Positions 42,576 to 50,977 of a stretch of 64,000 nt of DNA are shown piece after piece. How positions within the stretch are numbered: position 1 is the stretch's first letter; every line of letters starts with the position of its first letter. The notes beneath the pieces were generated by a model. That model saw only the letters and a list, made by a program, of their open reading frames with translations. It did no database searches and was not told the DNA's origin. The DNA is from Enterococcus sp. 9E7_DIV0242 (GTDB lineage Bacteria; Bacillota; Bacilli; Lactobacillales; Enterococcaceae), in the NCBI RefSeq assembly GCF_002140975.2, contig NZ_CP147247.1, positions 2,392,501-2,456,500 of the forward strand. Reading direction: 5' to 3'. Made by a program: the position numbers and the translations under genes.

Positions 42576-43409
42576 TTACGGTTTCTCTGCAATTACCGCA
42601 ATTGTTTCGCCTAACACATCATAGGTCTGTCCAACTACATCCTGATAAACAGACTGGACCGTAAAACCAGCCGCCTCCAGTTCACGGCTTAAGGTTTCTT
42701 TGGTGGAGAAATACTTCCAGATATTGTAACTCTTTTGACTATCTTCCTTCAAAATAATCGCCTGGTCAAGCACTGTATTTTTTTCATATTTTTTGGCACG
42801 ATTCAATACAACATGCTCGCCCTCTGACCAAAAACTGTCTTTCTCATAAACTGTCCAAGAAGTCTCTTCTGTAAAATCAGCCATTTGTGTAACAGTAAAA
42901 TTGTCCATAAGAAGTCGTCCACCACTATTCAATGCCGCATATATATTTTCCAATAAGATTTTCCGTTCATCTTCTGAAAGTGCGCCATAGTCACAATAAA
43001 TCAACAAGGCTAAATCATAGGTGTCTCTTGGCTGCCACGCTAAGTAATCCCCCTGCACATAAGTAATCGATAAATCTTGTTTCACAGCAGAAGCCATAGC
43101 CGTTTTGATTGAGCGTGCTGAAAAATCGATCCCAGTTACTTCATATCCTTTTTTTGCCAAACGCTCCGTATATAGTCCCGGACCACAGCCATAGTCAATA
43201 ACTTTAGCGAATTTGCTTTGTGGCAACTGTTGCTCGATCCATGATGCTGAAGCATCAATGAAGGGTTTCTTTCTACTCGCCCCATCAAACTCAGGATCAA
43301 GATGTGCCTGTAGCAATTGACTGGAAATATGCAGATCTGTCCAAATGTTATCTGTTCCCTTCTCATAAATTTTTGGTACTTGATAAAATGCAAATTCTGT
43401 CTTACTCAT
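42576..43409 (-). CDS. Class I SAM-dependent methyltransferase
   Basis: 277 residues. A Rossmann-type core begins near residue 65: motif I VIDYGCGPGLY, then the acidic VTGIDFSARSI and motif IV YDLALLIYCDYGALS. The N-terminal 60 residues (including KIYEKGTDNIWTDLHIS) and the C-terminal WKYFSTKETLSRELEAAGF are typical of a common Firmicutes small-molecule methyltransferase group. Substrate unknown. AGGAGG precedes the ATG at 43409. Upstream lies an attenuator-like leader with a terminator 95 bp before the start, so expression is probably controlled by premature termination. Confidence 0.85.
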   Translation of the reverse strand: MSKTEFAFYQVPKIYEKGTDNIWTDLHISSQLLQAHLDPEFDGASRKKPFIDASASWIEQQLPQSKFAKVIDYGCGPGLYTERLAKKGYEVTGIDFSARSIKTAMASAVKQDLSITYVQGDYLAWQPRDTYDLALLIYCDYGALSEDERKILLENIYAALNSGGRLLMDNFTVTQMADFTEETSWTVYEKDSFWSEGEHVVLNRAKKYEKNTVLDQAIILKEDSQKSYNIWKYFSTKETLSRELEAAGFTVQSVYQDVVGQTYDVLGETIAVIAEKP

Positions 43410-43503
43410 TTCTTTTCCTCCTATTAGACCGTTCGGTACATCGCTCACCCGTTCCTTAATGCGGACACCTTTATCGGTTGCTACTCGTTAATCTTGTGTA
43501 CAC

Positions 43504-43535
43504 AAAAAAGCCATAGAGTAATTTACTCTATGGCT
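43504..43535 (-). terminator. Leader terminator upstream of the methyltransferase
   Basis: A perfect 13-bp stem (43509-43521 with 43523-43535), followed on the minus strand by T6. Its 5' arm can pair instead with TTTACTCTA from the leader hairpin (complement of 43557-43565). Confidence 0.82.
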
Positions 43536-43714
43536 TCGTTAAAAAAACGGAGTGACTAGAGTAAATAAAATCAATAAAAGTACACGTAAATAAACATTCG
43601 CATAGGAATGCCGTTGTACTTTTTCAAATTGATTTTATCTACTCGTTTCCAATTCCTCACACCCAGCTGACGAACACTGGATCGAAAGGCGTCGGATGAT
43701 TCACCGTCCCTGTC
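43505..43714 (-). ncRNA. Structured attenuator-like leader RNA of the methyltransferase gene
   Basis: A TATAAT (43723-43718, minus strand) with a weak -35 would start transcription near 43711. The RNA contains a GC-richer 5' part, then a 26-bp imperfect hairpin (43615-43644 with 43559-43584), then the terminator. The 3' arm of the hairpin ends in TTTACTCTA, which is complementary to TAGAGTAAA in the terminator, so the two folds exclude each other. No known riboswitch or T-box consensus was recognised. Confidence 0.6.
43571..43627 (-). CDS. Possible leader peptide inside the attenuator hairpin
   Basis: An 18-codon frame starts with TTG (or with an inner ATG at 43603) and ends in MRMFIYVYFY. 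It spans the loop and both inner arms of the leader hairpin, where a stalled ribosome would alter folding. The ribosome binding site is poor (no AGGAG within 12 nt), so translation is uncertain. Confidence 0.25.
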   Translation of the reverse strand: MKKYNGIPMRMFIYVYFY

Positions 43715-43762
43715 TTTATTATATTGGCTTTCAGAATACCACAAATTTCCGCCAAAAAAAAG

Positions 43763-44338
43763 CTATTTTCGATTTGCCCTTTTTGCCCTTCGAAAACAAT
43801 GAGGCAAATGATCATCCACTAATCCCATTGCTTGCATAAAGGCGTAAACAGTCGTCGTCCCTAAAAACTTGAAGCCTCTCTTTTTTAAATCTTTACTAAT
43901 AGTATCAGATAACGCTGTTGATGCAGGGACTTCTGCCATTGATGACCACTGATTAACGATTGGTTTCCCATCAACAAAGGACCAAATGTAGGCATCAAAG
44001 CTGCCAAATTCCTTTTGAATTTCCATAAATTTCTTTGCATTCGTCACTGCTGCAGCTACCTTTAATCTGTTTCGAATAACTCCCGGATTCTGTAAAAGCT
44101 CAGCTTTCTTTTCGTCAGTGTATTCAGCAATCACTTTGTAGTCAAACTGGTCGTACGCTTCAGTTAAAGTCTCACGTTTTTTCAAGATTGTTGACCAGCT
44201 AAGCCCAGCCTGCATACTTTCCAAAATCAGAAATTCAAATAATTTTTGATCCTCATGAACGGGTGTCCCCCACTCCTCATCATGATAGATTTGATCAAGT
44301 TCATTGCTGTTGGCCCATTCACATCGTATTCTTTCCAT
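43763..44338 (-). CDS. tag: DNA-3-methyladenine glycosylase I
   Basis: 191 residues of the Tag family, which excises 3-methyladenine from DNA. Zinc ligands Cys6 and His19 lie in the N-terminus (RCEWAN ... IYHDEEWGTP), with partner residues in the C-terminal LPHCFRRAKR. The catalytic Glu region FEFLILESMQAGLSWSTIL and the HhH-like segment are intact. AGGAGACT-like sequence precedes the ATG. It is a single gene upstream of the methyltransferase leader. Confidence 0.92.
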   Translation of the reverse strand: MERIRCEWANSNELDQIYHDEEWGTPVHEDQKLFEFLILESMQAGLSWSTILKKRETLTEAYDQFDYKVIAEYTDEKKAELLQNPGVIRNRLKVAAAVTNAKKFMEIQKEFGSFDAYIWSFVDGKPIVNQWSSMAEVPASTALSDTISKDLKKRGFKFLGTTTVYAFMQAMGLVDDHLPHCFRRAKRANRK

Positions 44339-44615
44339 TCTTAGTCTCCTTATGGCTTTTCATTAAGGATACCACGGGAACGTACGTTCGTAAAATAATT
44401 TCACTATTTTTTTATTCTTATACACCAAAGAGGAGGACAGAACACTCTTCAAAAATTGAAAGTTGTCCTCCCCTCTAATCTCAGCACACTAGAAAAACTG
44501 CCGTATTCTAGATAATTATCACTCATTAGAATTACATACGAATACTATCATTAGAAATTTCCATCTCAAATAGGTGAGTATTCTTATCGCTTTGCTTAGG
44601 CTTTCAACGTCTTGA

Positions 44616-45371
44616 TTATTTGTAGATTGCCCAATAATTCATTGCATCAGATGTCAGTTCTTCCGCTGTATATTGTGTTCTTGAATGTCCTTTTTCTTCA
44701 GAATCGTTTGGATCATTCAACCAAAACTTACCATCACTCACACCTGTAAGAACCATGATATGACCAGTTTCAGTGAATTTTCCCGGCTGCACAGAAATAA
44801 TGACCGGATGTCCTTCACTCAAATGAGCTTCGGCTGTTGTTATATCCGTCACTTCTTCAAACATATAACCCTTCACTGTTGCATAATCCCCAAAGATCGT
44901 CCAGTTGGTACCTTGCTCCTCAACGAAATAATTATTTTGTGCCCAATCCAACACAGCTTGAGGCAATACTTCCACGCCATCAAGATAAGAAGCGACCATT
45001 GCTAATGATACGATTGCACACCCATTTTTTTCAAGTGTGTTGTTTTCACCCGTTCCATAAGGCGTCGCCTTCCAGCGATCGTCCGTTTGAAGAATCAAGG
45101 GCACTTTTATCCGCCCGGCAAACTTATCTTGTTGAATGTCCTGATTAATTTGATCCACATAGCTTAACTGCGCGACCGGTTCAGGCTGTGAGGAAGACGC
45201 CGTCGTGTTTGTTGTTTGTTCAACTGGTTTATTTTCTTTAAACAGACTGGAAAAACCAGCATCCATAGGCGCAATTTTACCTAATAGCACACCTACTAGA
45301 GCCGCCGCTGCCAACAAGCCAATAATCAATTTCTTAGGGGTCGTTCCCTTAACTTGTTTCAATAGTTTCAC
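44616..45371 (-). CDS. C39-like cysteine peptidase, secreted or membrane-anchored
   Basis: About 251 residues. One hydrophobic segment (about 15-33, LIIGLLAAAALVGVLLG) is followed by a low-complexity Thr/Ser/Pro stretch and a papain-like peptidase C39_2 domain (about 95-250). The catalytic Cys is in KNGCAIVSLAMV, His in ETGHIMVLTGV and the third residue in LNDPNDS. The role may be in cell-wall or peptide processing outside the cell. The start is uncertain: GTG at 45371 is used; TTG at 45410 and TTG at 45356 are also possible. Confidence 0.78.
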   Translation of the reverse strand: MKLLKQVKGTTPKKLIIGLLAAAALVGVLLGKIAPMDAGFSSLFKENKPVEQTTNTTASSSQPEPVAQLSYVDQINQDIQQDKFAGRIKVPLILQTDDRWKATPYGTGENNTLEKNGCAIVSLAMVASYLDGVEVLPQAVLDWAQNNYFVEEQGTNWTIFGDYATVKGYMFEEVTDITTAEAHLSEGHPVIISVQPGKFTETGHIMVLTGVSDGKFWLNDPNDSEEKGHSRTQYTAEELTSDAMNYWAIYK

Positions 45372-45577
45372 ACTCTCTTCTATAGAATAAATAGTCAGTA
45401 ATTTTATCAATCAAATGTATCTCTTTTATTTTTACCTAAACATCGAAAAAAAGCAACTGTAAATATCCTTAAAAATGGGAACATATTTTCTTGAAATTTT
45501 AACGATATTTAGTTAAAATAGGGATAACTGTAGTAAATACTTGAATAAATTATCTTTACAATACTGGAGGTAGAAGA

Positions 45578-45943
45578 ATGGATAAAGGTCATAAATCAAC
45601 AATGAAAAGTATTTCGAAGCTTATTACTCAATCTTCCCACAACTTCTTCTCGTCTTTTTTAGAGGACAGTAAAGATAAAAAGACTCAGTCAAAAGACAGG
45701 GAAGAGCTTCTTAAGGAATTACAGCTAGCCGCAGCGCAGAAGGCATTAGTCGTTCTTCAATTGAAAGGAACTTCTCCAAACCAGAAATTCGAAACAATTT
45801 CCGGTTGGATCGTTTCAAAAAATATTGTTGATACAATCATGCTTCGTACTCAAAATGACACGCAACAAATTAAAATGATTCCTGTTGAACAAATCAAAAA
45901 AATGAGCATGCTTTCAATAGCCGACAAACGACATATCAAATAG
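45578..45943 (+). CDS. Hypothetical protein with SH3-like C-terminal half
   Basis: 121 residues, not recognised. The N-terminal half is rich in Lys and Ser and looks helical or disordered (SFLEDSKDKKTQSKDREELL). The C-terminal half (QLKGTSPNQKFETISGWIVS ... QQIKMIPVEQIKKMSML) looks like a small beta-barrel of the YolD kind. No membrane segment. TGGAGG precedes the ATG, and a good terminator follows, so the gene is real. Confidence 0.72.
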   Translation: MDKGHKSTMKSISKLITQSSHNFFSSFLEDSKDKKTQSKDREELLKELQLAAAQKALVVLQLKGTSPNQKFETISGWIVSKNIVDTIMLRTQNDTQQIKMIPVEQIKKMSMLSIADKRHIK

Positions 45944-45977
45944 ATTAGTAACTACTTAGTTCGTATAAATAACAAGC

Positions 45978-46014
45978 GAATCTTCATCTATAAAAAGATG
46001 AAGATTCTTTTTTT
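45978..46014 (+). terminator. Intrinsic terminator
   Basis: Perfect 12-bp stem (45978-45989 with 45996-46007) followed by a T run. Confidence 0.9.
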
Positions 46015-46263
46015 GTACTAAACAAACGAGCGGTACATAGTAAAAAAATACCAAAAACCATCTCTTTTTTCCAAGTATCTATTCAAGTATAAGCTATACA
46101 ACTGATCATATGGTTGACGGAAGCGCCATATCACTTCCTGTATCTCTCGATTCAAACAGTCAAGGACTTGGCAGCTGTTGTAAAAAGATACGCTATCACT
46201 GTTGAAAAAGAAAGCAAACTATTCCTGCTCATTTTTACTTGTCCCGATTACTTCAAAAATAGA

Positions 46264-46337
46264 AGCAGTGTATATTGAACTACCGACCAAAAACTAGAAC
46301 AACTCTCCAGTTTGAGGTTCGCTCTCTATACACTGCT
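46264..46337. repeat. Inverted repeat downstream of thiT
   Basis: AGCAGTGTATA and TATACACTGCT (perfect 11-bp arms) flank 52 bp that contain a smaller imperfect hairpin. On the minus strand TTCTATTTTTG follows, so it may be the thiT terminator. Nothing else is seen between 46015 and 46348. Confidence 0.55.
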
Positions 46338-46348
46338 TGTTCACGAAC

Positions 46349-46957
46349 TTATTTGTTTTTTATAGATCGAGTAATATATTGCGTACTTTTAGGGATAAAC
46401 AGTCTTGGAGATACTTTCGCTACAATAACCAGAACAACGCTGATCATTACAGCATTAGCAACAGCACTGCCGCCATTAAAAATGAAAGAATACCAGTATG
46501 GACTCATGCCTTCCGGTGCATAGGCACCCCAGACAAAGACACCGGCCCAGTAATGCCAGAACCAACGAGAAAGAGCTGCCGTTACACTACCTAAAACAAT
46601 ATAACGCATCACCTTTCCAGTTTGCTCAGAGGAAATAGCTTGTTGAATTTTACCGGAAAAAAGACCACCCAATCCACCGAAAGCAAACGCAAACGGATAT
46701 TCAAAAATGATCTGCGGCACTGAAACGAAATACCTCATTGCAGAACCTAATATGATACTCAGCAACCCCCAGATAAAGCCAGCTGCCAGTCCCGGAATTG
46801 CGCCTCTGCGAAATGAGTACAATACCAATGGGATCAGCCCCAACGATAGATCAAACGCTGCATTTCCAGACTCAATTGGGATAAAGGAAAGAGCCATCGC
46901 CATCGCTGCTATGACCGTCCCTTCTATCCACACACGTAAATCCATTTTTTTTGACAT
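46349..46957 (-). CDS. thiT: ThiT, thiamine-specific S component of an ECF transporter
   Basis: 202 residues with six membrane segments. Typical ThiT features are ESGNAAFDLSLGLIPLVLYSFRRG near residue 28-50, the thiamine-binding region around RWFWHYWAGVFVWGAYAP near 135-150, and SPYWYSFIFNGG. It binds thiamine outside and uses the shared EcfAAT energising module, which is not in the window. GAGGAGG precedes the ATG. A TPP riboswitch lies upstream. Confidence 0.94.
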   Translation of the reverse strand: MSKKMDLRVWIEGTVIAAMAMALSFIPIESGNAAFDLSLGLIPLVLYSFRRGAIPGLAAGFIWGLLSIILGSAMRYFVSVPQIIFEYPFAFAFGGLGGLFSGKIQQAISSEQTGKVMRYIVLGSVTAALSRWFWHYWAGVFVWGAYAPEGMSPYWYSFIFNGGSAVANAVMISVVLVIVAKVSPRLFIPKSTQYITRSIKNK

Positions 46958-46965
46958 AAAAAATC

Positions 46966-47019
46966 CTCCTCTGTATTAGAACGAACCATTCAACAAAGGA
47001 GGAGTAATATCTATCTACT
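46966..47019 (-). promoter_or_regulatory. Expression platform of the TPP riboswitch
   Basis: After the aptamer, minus-strand GGAGTA can pair with TACTCC, or the overlapping ACTCCTCC can pair with the thiT ribosome binding site GGAGGA. P1 of the aptamer uses the GG of the first element, so ligand binding should leave ACTCCTCC free to block translation. Confidence 0.65.
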
Positions 47020-47109
47020 CCATCACAACTTCCTACGCACGTACTAACGCAACAGGTTCAAGGGTTTAGAGTGACCTCATTCTCAGCGAAAAGCTCCCCT
47101 ATGTGATGG
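47020..47109 (-). ncRNA. TPP riboswitch aptamer (THI element)
   Basis: Minus strand: GGGGAGC, then CGCTGAGAATGAGGTC, then ACCCTTGAACCTG, matching the conserved pyrimidine-sensor and pyrophosphate-sensor cores. The 8-bp closing stem CCATCACA/TGTGATGG joins both ends. It precedes thiT. Confidence 0.92.
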
Positions 47110-47336
47110 TGTTCTATTCAATTTTTGTGTCTTTTAAAGACAGGATTAGTGTAGCATAAAGAAAACATGCTGTAAATCGCCATGCTTCTTATTCAAAATA
47201 AAATCTATCTATGATAGACTTGAGGAAAAGCAGAGGAATGTCCTGACCGTATTCCCTATTGCAATACACCCTATGTCAATCTGAAAAATAATTTTACGAA
47301 TCCTCCGATTCTATCAAACAATAAAGGAGCCTTACT

Positions 47337-47720
47337 ATGAACTTAAAAATTCATGATGCAGTCGATTATTCTGTCATCAAATTTCCACCAGTAACACCGA
47401 TTCCTAAAGATTTTACACAGCTGAAAACCTTCAAAAGCATCACGTATACTGAAGAGGAGTGCTCTGTGATTGTTCCCACGGATGCAATTGAACTGGCCGA
47501 GGCAACTGCTGTCGATCCAGGTTGGTTTATCATTCAAATCATTGGAGAACTAGATTTCTCTTTAGTTGGGATCCTGACACAGTTGGCCAATCCATTAGCT
47601 GAAAATGGTATTTCCATTTTTGCGTTATCGACCTACAATACGGACTACCTTCTAATAAAATCAACAGAAAAAGAAAAAACGATCCAGGTGCTAAAACAAG
47701 CGGGACATGTCTTTGACTAG
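47337..47720 (+). CDS. ACT domain protein (CASTOR/ACT_7-like)
   Basis: 127 residues made of two ACT-like halves. ECSVIVPTDAIELAE and DPGWFIIQIIGELDFSLVGILTQLANPLAENGISIFALSTYNTDYLLIK match the family of small amino-acid-binding proteins often annotated as ACT domain or DUF2000-like. It probably senses an amino acid; no partner gene is adjacent. AAAGGAGCC precedes the ATG. Confidence 0.8.
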   Translation: MNLKIHDAVDYSVIKFPPVTPIPKDFTQLKTFKSITYTEEECSVIVPTDAIELAEATAVDPGWFIIQIIGELDFSLVGILTQLANPLAENGISIFALSTYNTDYLLIKSTEKEKTIQVLKQAGHVFD

Positions 47721-47792
47721 CTATTTTTTCATTCGCTAAAAAGAGAATGTGGGTCAAAACTCAATTCCACGCTCTCTCTACACCGTAAGGTA

Positions 47793-47865
47793 AATAAACG
47801 GTGGGACGGAAGCAACTACCAGCGAGCGGTTAGCCGCTTGAAGCTTGATGCTTCTTCCCCAATCC
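47793..47865. repeat. Intergenic repeat element, short copy
   Basis: GGTGGGACGGAAGC (47800-47813) and GCTTCTTCCCCAATCC (47850-47865) form the inverted ends. The element matches both ends of the copy at 17488-17669 in opposite orientation but lacks about 100 bp of its centre. Confidence 0.65.
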
Positions 47866-47889
47866 CTTGACTGATTAGGAAGTGATATT

Positions 47890-48279
47890 TTGGACCATTT
47901 AGCAGAAAATATACTGAACACATTGATTCCTATTTTTGATCTCTTTATTCTCGGTTTGAATATTCTATCGATCGTCGTTTTACTTTGGGGCGTTGTCCTC
48001 GCTGCGTACGACTTTTTCAAGGCCAGCTTATCTAAAGGCAAGAAGCTAGTCACCGTAAGAAGTAACAATTTAATCAAAAATTTTTTAGGCAGCTACATCT
48101 TATTGAGTTTGGAAATTTTGATTGCTGCTGACATTATTGAATCGATCATCAAACCAACATTTCAAGATATATCAAAGCTGGCAGTACTTGTTGTGATTCG
48201 AACAGTGATTTCCTATTTTCTCCATCGAGAAATAGAAGATGCTGAGAGAGAATTAGAAAAGGATGAGGCGAACCACTAA
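47890..48279 (+). CDS. DUF1622 family membrane protein
   Basis: 129 residues with three hydrophobic segments (about 15-42, 68-90 and 95-115) and the DUF1622 pattern (VVLLWGVVLAAYDF; LLSLEILIAADII; AVLVVIRTVISYFLHREIE). The function of the family is unknown. A TTG start follows AGGAAGTG. The sequence encoding its C-terminus forms part of the terminator. Confidence 0.85.
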   Translation: MDHLAENILNTLIPIFDLFILGLNILSIVVLLWGVVLAAYDFFKASLSKGKKLVTVRSNNLIKNFLGSYILLSLEILIAADIIESIIKPTFQDISKLAVLVVIRTVISYFLHREIEDAERELEKDEANH

Positions 48280-48299
48280 ATGGTTCACTTCATCCTTTT
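48259..48299 (+). terminator. Terminator overlapping the DUF1622 stop
   Basis: Stem about 48259-48275 with 48281-48297, followed by a T run; it contains the last four codons. Confidence 0.82.
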
Positions 48300-48303
48300 T
48301 TAT

Positions 48304-49086
48304 TTACGCATGTTTCGGAAGCTGAATGCCTAATGGCTCCTCTATTTGTTCAAAATGCCACGTACGTTTCCCAGAATTATAGACTAGAGAAGCAATCACC
48401 GGGTCCTCTTTATAGGCCGCATTCTTCGTCTTCCACAAAGAGTCCTCGATTACATGAATCGGAATCCGCAGCTCTTTCCCCCGCTCTTCTACGTTATCAA
48501 AGCTGAAAACGACCCCTTCTTGCAGAATCGGCTTCATTTCTTTCAATAGCTCACCATTCATCTTATCTATAGAAATATTTCTTCGGAAAAAGCTTTTTTT
48601 ATCATTCAATATTTCCAGAGTCACCGCTGAAATTTTGTCCGCTAATATACGATAAAATTCATCAATATAACGATAATATACTCTTGTCATCTGATCCGCG
48701 AACTCAAAAAAGACAAAGTTGTTTTGTAATTTATAGAAAAAAGGCGAATGAAGGCTAGTCTTTGTATGACCAAAATATAACAACTCTGAAATTTCTAATG
48801 GCGTCAACTCTTTAAGCATCGCAACATCTGAAAAATCCATCCACTTGATCTCTTCATTTTTTCTTCTGCGCGTTACACTGGAAAAAGTCTGATTCACACT
48901 CTCTTCTCCACGGATAATCTTCAATCCGCTATGGCGTTCGTATTCCCCATCTTCTGTATAAGGGTTCAGCAAAAGAAGGTTTTTAGGCTGATGCACAACT
49001 GATTTAACAAAGTCAGTATGAGCAATTCCTTTGGATAAAACAGCATTACTTGTTACATCCACATGTACATAAATTAAATCCAACAA
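48304..49086 (-). CDS. Hypothetical protein, 260 residues
   Basis: Not recognised. It appears soluble, has no signal peptide, and mixes short beta-rich parts (MLDLIYVHVDVTSN at the start, KELRIPIHVI near 205) with a helical middle (ELLYFGHTKTSLHSPFFYKLQ). The start is probably TTG at 49086, supported by GAGGTGAT 8 nt upstream; no ATG fits. It stands alone between DUF1622 and the sortase. Confidence 0.62.
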   Translation of the reverse strand: MLDLIYVHVDVTSNAVLSKGIAHTDFVKSVVHQPKNLLLLNPYTEDGEYERHSGLKIIRGEESVNQTFSSVTRRRKNEEIKWMDFSDVAMLKELTPLEISELLYFGHTKTSLHSPFFYKLQNNFVFFEFADQMTRVYYRYIDEFYRILADKISAVTLEILNDKKSFFRRNISIDKMNGELLKEMKPILQEGVVFSFDNVEERGKELRIPIHVIEDSLWKTKNAAYKEDPVIASLVYNSGKRTWHFEQIEEPLGIQLPKHA

Positions 49087-49260
49087 TTACCGATCACCTC
49101 TTTACAGATTTCTACTCCTTCCATTTTACATTATTTAATGTAAAAATGCTTATTTCTTTTTGTTTAAAATTCAATTACAAAATTTGGTGATTCAGTCATA
49201 TTTGTTCTATTTCTCAGTTTTTTTTCTGTACCTTTTTTGTTTAAGAATCAGATAAAAATC

Positions 49261-49292
49261 TATAGTTTCAGATGGATATATGATAAACTATA
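49261..49292. promoter_or_regulatory. Dyad overlapping the sortase promoter region
   Basis: TATAGTTT (49261-49268) and AAACTATA (49285-49292) are inverted repeats around TATGAT (49279-49284), the probable -10. Possible operator. Confidence 0.4.
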
Positions 49293-49312
49293 AAAAAATA
49301 GGAGTGTGACGT

Positions 49313-50056
49313 ATGAGTTCAAGAAAAAACACGAGGTCCAAACCTCAGAAAAAGAGAAGGAAGACCAATTGGTTCATCAATATTTTGTTATTCTTACTAC
49401 TTGTTGTAGGACTAGCATTAATTTTTAATACACAAATCAGAAACTGGTTGATTCAGATGAACGGAAGATCTTATAACGTAGAATCGTTTACAAAAGATGA
49501 TGTAGCCCAAAATCTGAACGCTGATACGACCTTTGACTTTGACTCAGTAGAATCCATCAGTACTGAGGCAGTCCTCAGAGCACAATTTGAGAATAAGGAT
49601 TTGCCGGTCGTTGGAGCAATTGCGATTCCAAGTGTGGAAATCAACTTGCCTGTTTTCAAGGGATTGTCCAATGTTGCACTTCTAACTGGTGCAGGTACAA
49701 TGAAAGAAGATCAAGTGCTGGGCGAACGAAATTACGCGTTGGCTAGCCATCGAACCTTGGATGGTGTTTCCCTGTTTTCTCCATTGGAATATGTAGAAAT
49801 CGGAAAATTGATTTATGTTACTGATTTGACCAACATCTATACGTATAAAATCACCTACAAGGAAAAAGTCGATCCTAGTCGTGTCGAACTGATTGAAGAT
49901 GTCGAAGGAAAGAAAATGATCACTCTGATCACCTGTGGAGACATTCAAGCAATCACTCGAATCGCTGTCCAAGGGGAGCTTGATTCAATCACACCGATCA
50001 ATGAGGCCAATGACGACATGCTGAATGCCTTCCAAATGGAACAACGAACGGCTTAA
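49313..50056 (+). CDS. srtA: Class A sortase
   Basis: 247-residue transpeptidase that anchors LPxTG proteins to the cell wall. A basic N-terminus is followed by one membrane segment (about 22-42). The catalytic domain is at about 80-235 with His146 (LASHR), Cys208 (TLITCGD) and Arg216. GGAGTG precedes the ATG. It stands alone, without an LPxTG substrate gene nearby, as expected of the housekeeping enzyme. A strong terminator follows. Confidence 0.92.
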   Translation: MSSRKNTRSKPQKKRRKTNWFINILLFLLLVVGLALIFNTQIRNWLIQMNGRSYNVESFTKDDVAQNLNADTTFDFDSVESISTEAVLRAQFENKDLPVVGAIAIPSVEINLPVFKGLSNVALLTGAGTMKEDQVLGERNYALASHRTLDGVSLFSPLEYVEIGKLIYVTDLTNIYTYKITYKEKVDPSRVELIEDVEGKKMITLITCGDIQAITRIAVQGELDSITPINEANDDMLNAFQMEQRTA

Positions 50057-50106
50057 TAGAAAAGCTACACGGATTTCAAAGCTCTTGAGCAAAAATAAAT
50101 CAAACG

Positions 50107-50151
50107 AAACGGACCGGAAAACAGTCATAGTTGCTGTTTTCCGGTCCGTTT
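50107..50151. terminator. Bidirectional terminator
   Basis: Perfect 18-bp stem (50107-50124 with 50134-50151) between convergent sortase and small membrane protein genes. Confidence 0.9.
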
Positions 50152-50164
50152 CCTTTATATACGA

Positions 50165-50383
50165 TCATTGTCTTTGATGTCCTCTTAATCTCTGGTAGCT
50201 ATAGCGCAGCGCTGAAAACAATAATACAAGAGGATAAAGAAGAATACAGACCACTAACCAGTCTAACGAAAAAATCCCTGCTGCCGGCAAATGATAGGTC
50301 ACTGCGTAAATCAACGGCAATCCCACTGAAAGTAACATGTAATAAAGCGTCAGTTCAAATACTATGGATTTAAATGGCTGCAT
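50165..50383 (-). CDS. Small membrane protein
   Basis: 72 residues with two hydrophobic segments (about 8-28 and 38-60) and a basic tail (RYSYQRLRGHQRQ). Not assigned to a family. CGGAGGG precedes the ATG at 50383; the frame extends further upstream without a site. Confidence 0.62.
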   Translation of the reverse strand: MQPFKSIVFELTLYYMLLSVGLPLIYAVTYHLPAAGIFSLDWLVVCILLYPLVLLFSALRYSYQRLRGHQRQ

Positions 50384-50512
50384 TTTTCTACCCTCCGTAC
50401 ACAAATAGTTTTTGTTTTCTCTTCTACGAAAACTTACTCTTTTATTGTAAGGAGTTTCTTTCCTCAGCACATCATTCTTTAGTCTGAGATTCCGGAGGAA
50501 AAAAGTCTGATT

Positions 50513-50977
50513 TTATATTCCTTCTTGAAAAATACGAAGCCACGCGTCGGTTCCTTGATTCACCATGTCATAGGTTTGATCGAAGTCCCCTGTATAATAA
50601 GGATCGGGTACAGCCTCATCCTGATGCGCTTCAACAACTGACATGAACAAATGAATATCCCCTGTCCAATCTTGTGGTGCCATTCGTTTCAAATCAGCGA
50701 CATTCGTATGATCCATGCCAATAATATAATCATAGGTATAAAAATCCTGCTCAGTAATCGGCGTAGAATACATCCCTTCAATCGAGATTTGATGCGCCTT
50801 TAATATTTTTTGTGTCCCACGATGTGGTGCATTTCCTTCTTCCCATCGGCTTGTTGCTGCCGAAGCAACAAGAATCTCTTGGTCAAGTCCTGCCTGACTG
50901 ATTTTTTGCCGCATTACCGCTTCAGCCATAGGGGAACGGCAGATATTTCCTAAACATACAAAAAGAACGTTCTTCAT
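50513..50977 (-). CDS. Low molecular weight protein-tyrosine phosphatase
   Basis: 154 residues. The P-loop CLGNICRS gives Cys8 and Arg14, and the general-acid Asp is in VPDPYYTGDFD near residue 120. It removes phosphate from protein tyrosine or arginine residues. The ATG at 50977 follows GGAGGAG; the ATG at 50992 is inside that site. It is a single gene. Confidence 0.92.
   Translation of the reverse strand: MKNVLFVCLGNICRSPMAEAVMRQKISQAGLDQEILVASAATSRWEEGNAPHRGTQKILKAHQISIEGMYSTPITEQDFYTYDYIIGMDHTNVADLKRMAPQDWTGDIHLFMSVVEAHQDEAVPDPYYTGDFDQTYDMVNQGTDAWLRIFQEGI

Noticed and set aside
43640..43714. THF riboswitch or T-box in the methyltransferase leader (GGTGAATCAT looked suggestive)
   Set aside because: The partner strand of the THF aptamer and the T-box sequence AGGGTGGNACC are both absent.
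44432..44471. GGAGGACA/TGTCCTCC hairpin as a terminator of the C39-like gene
   Set aside because: No T run follows on either strand; it may be a hairpin of another kind, but evidence is thin.
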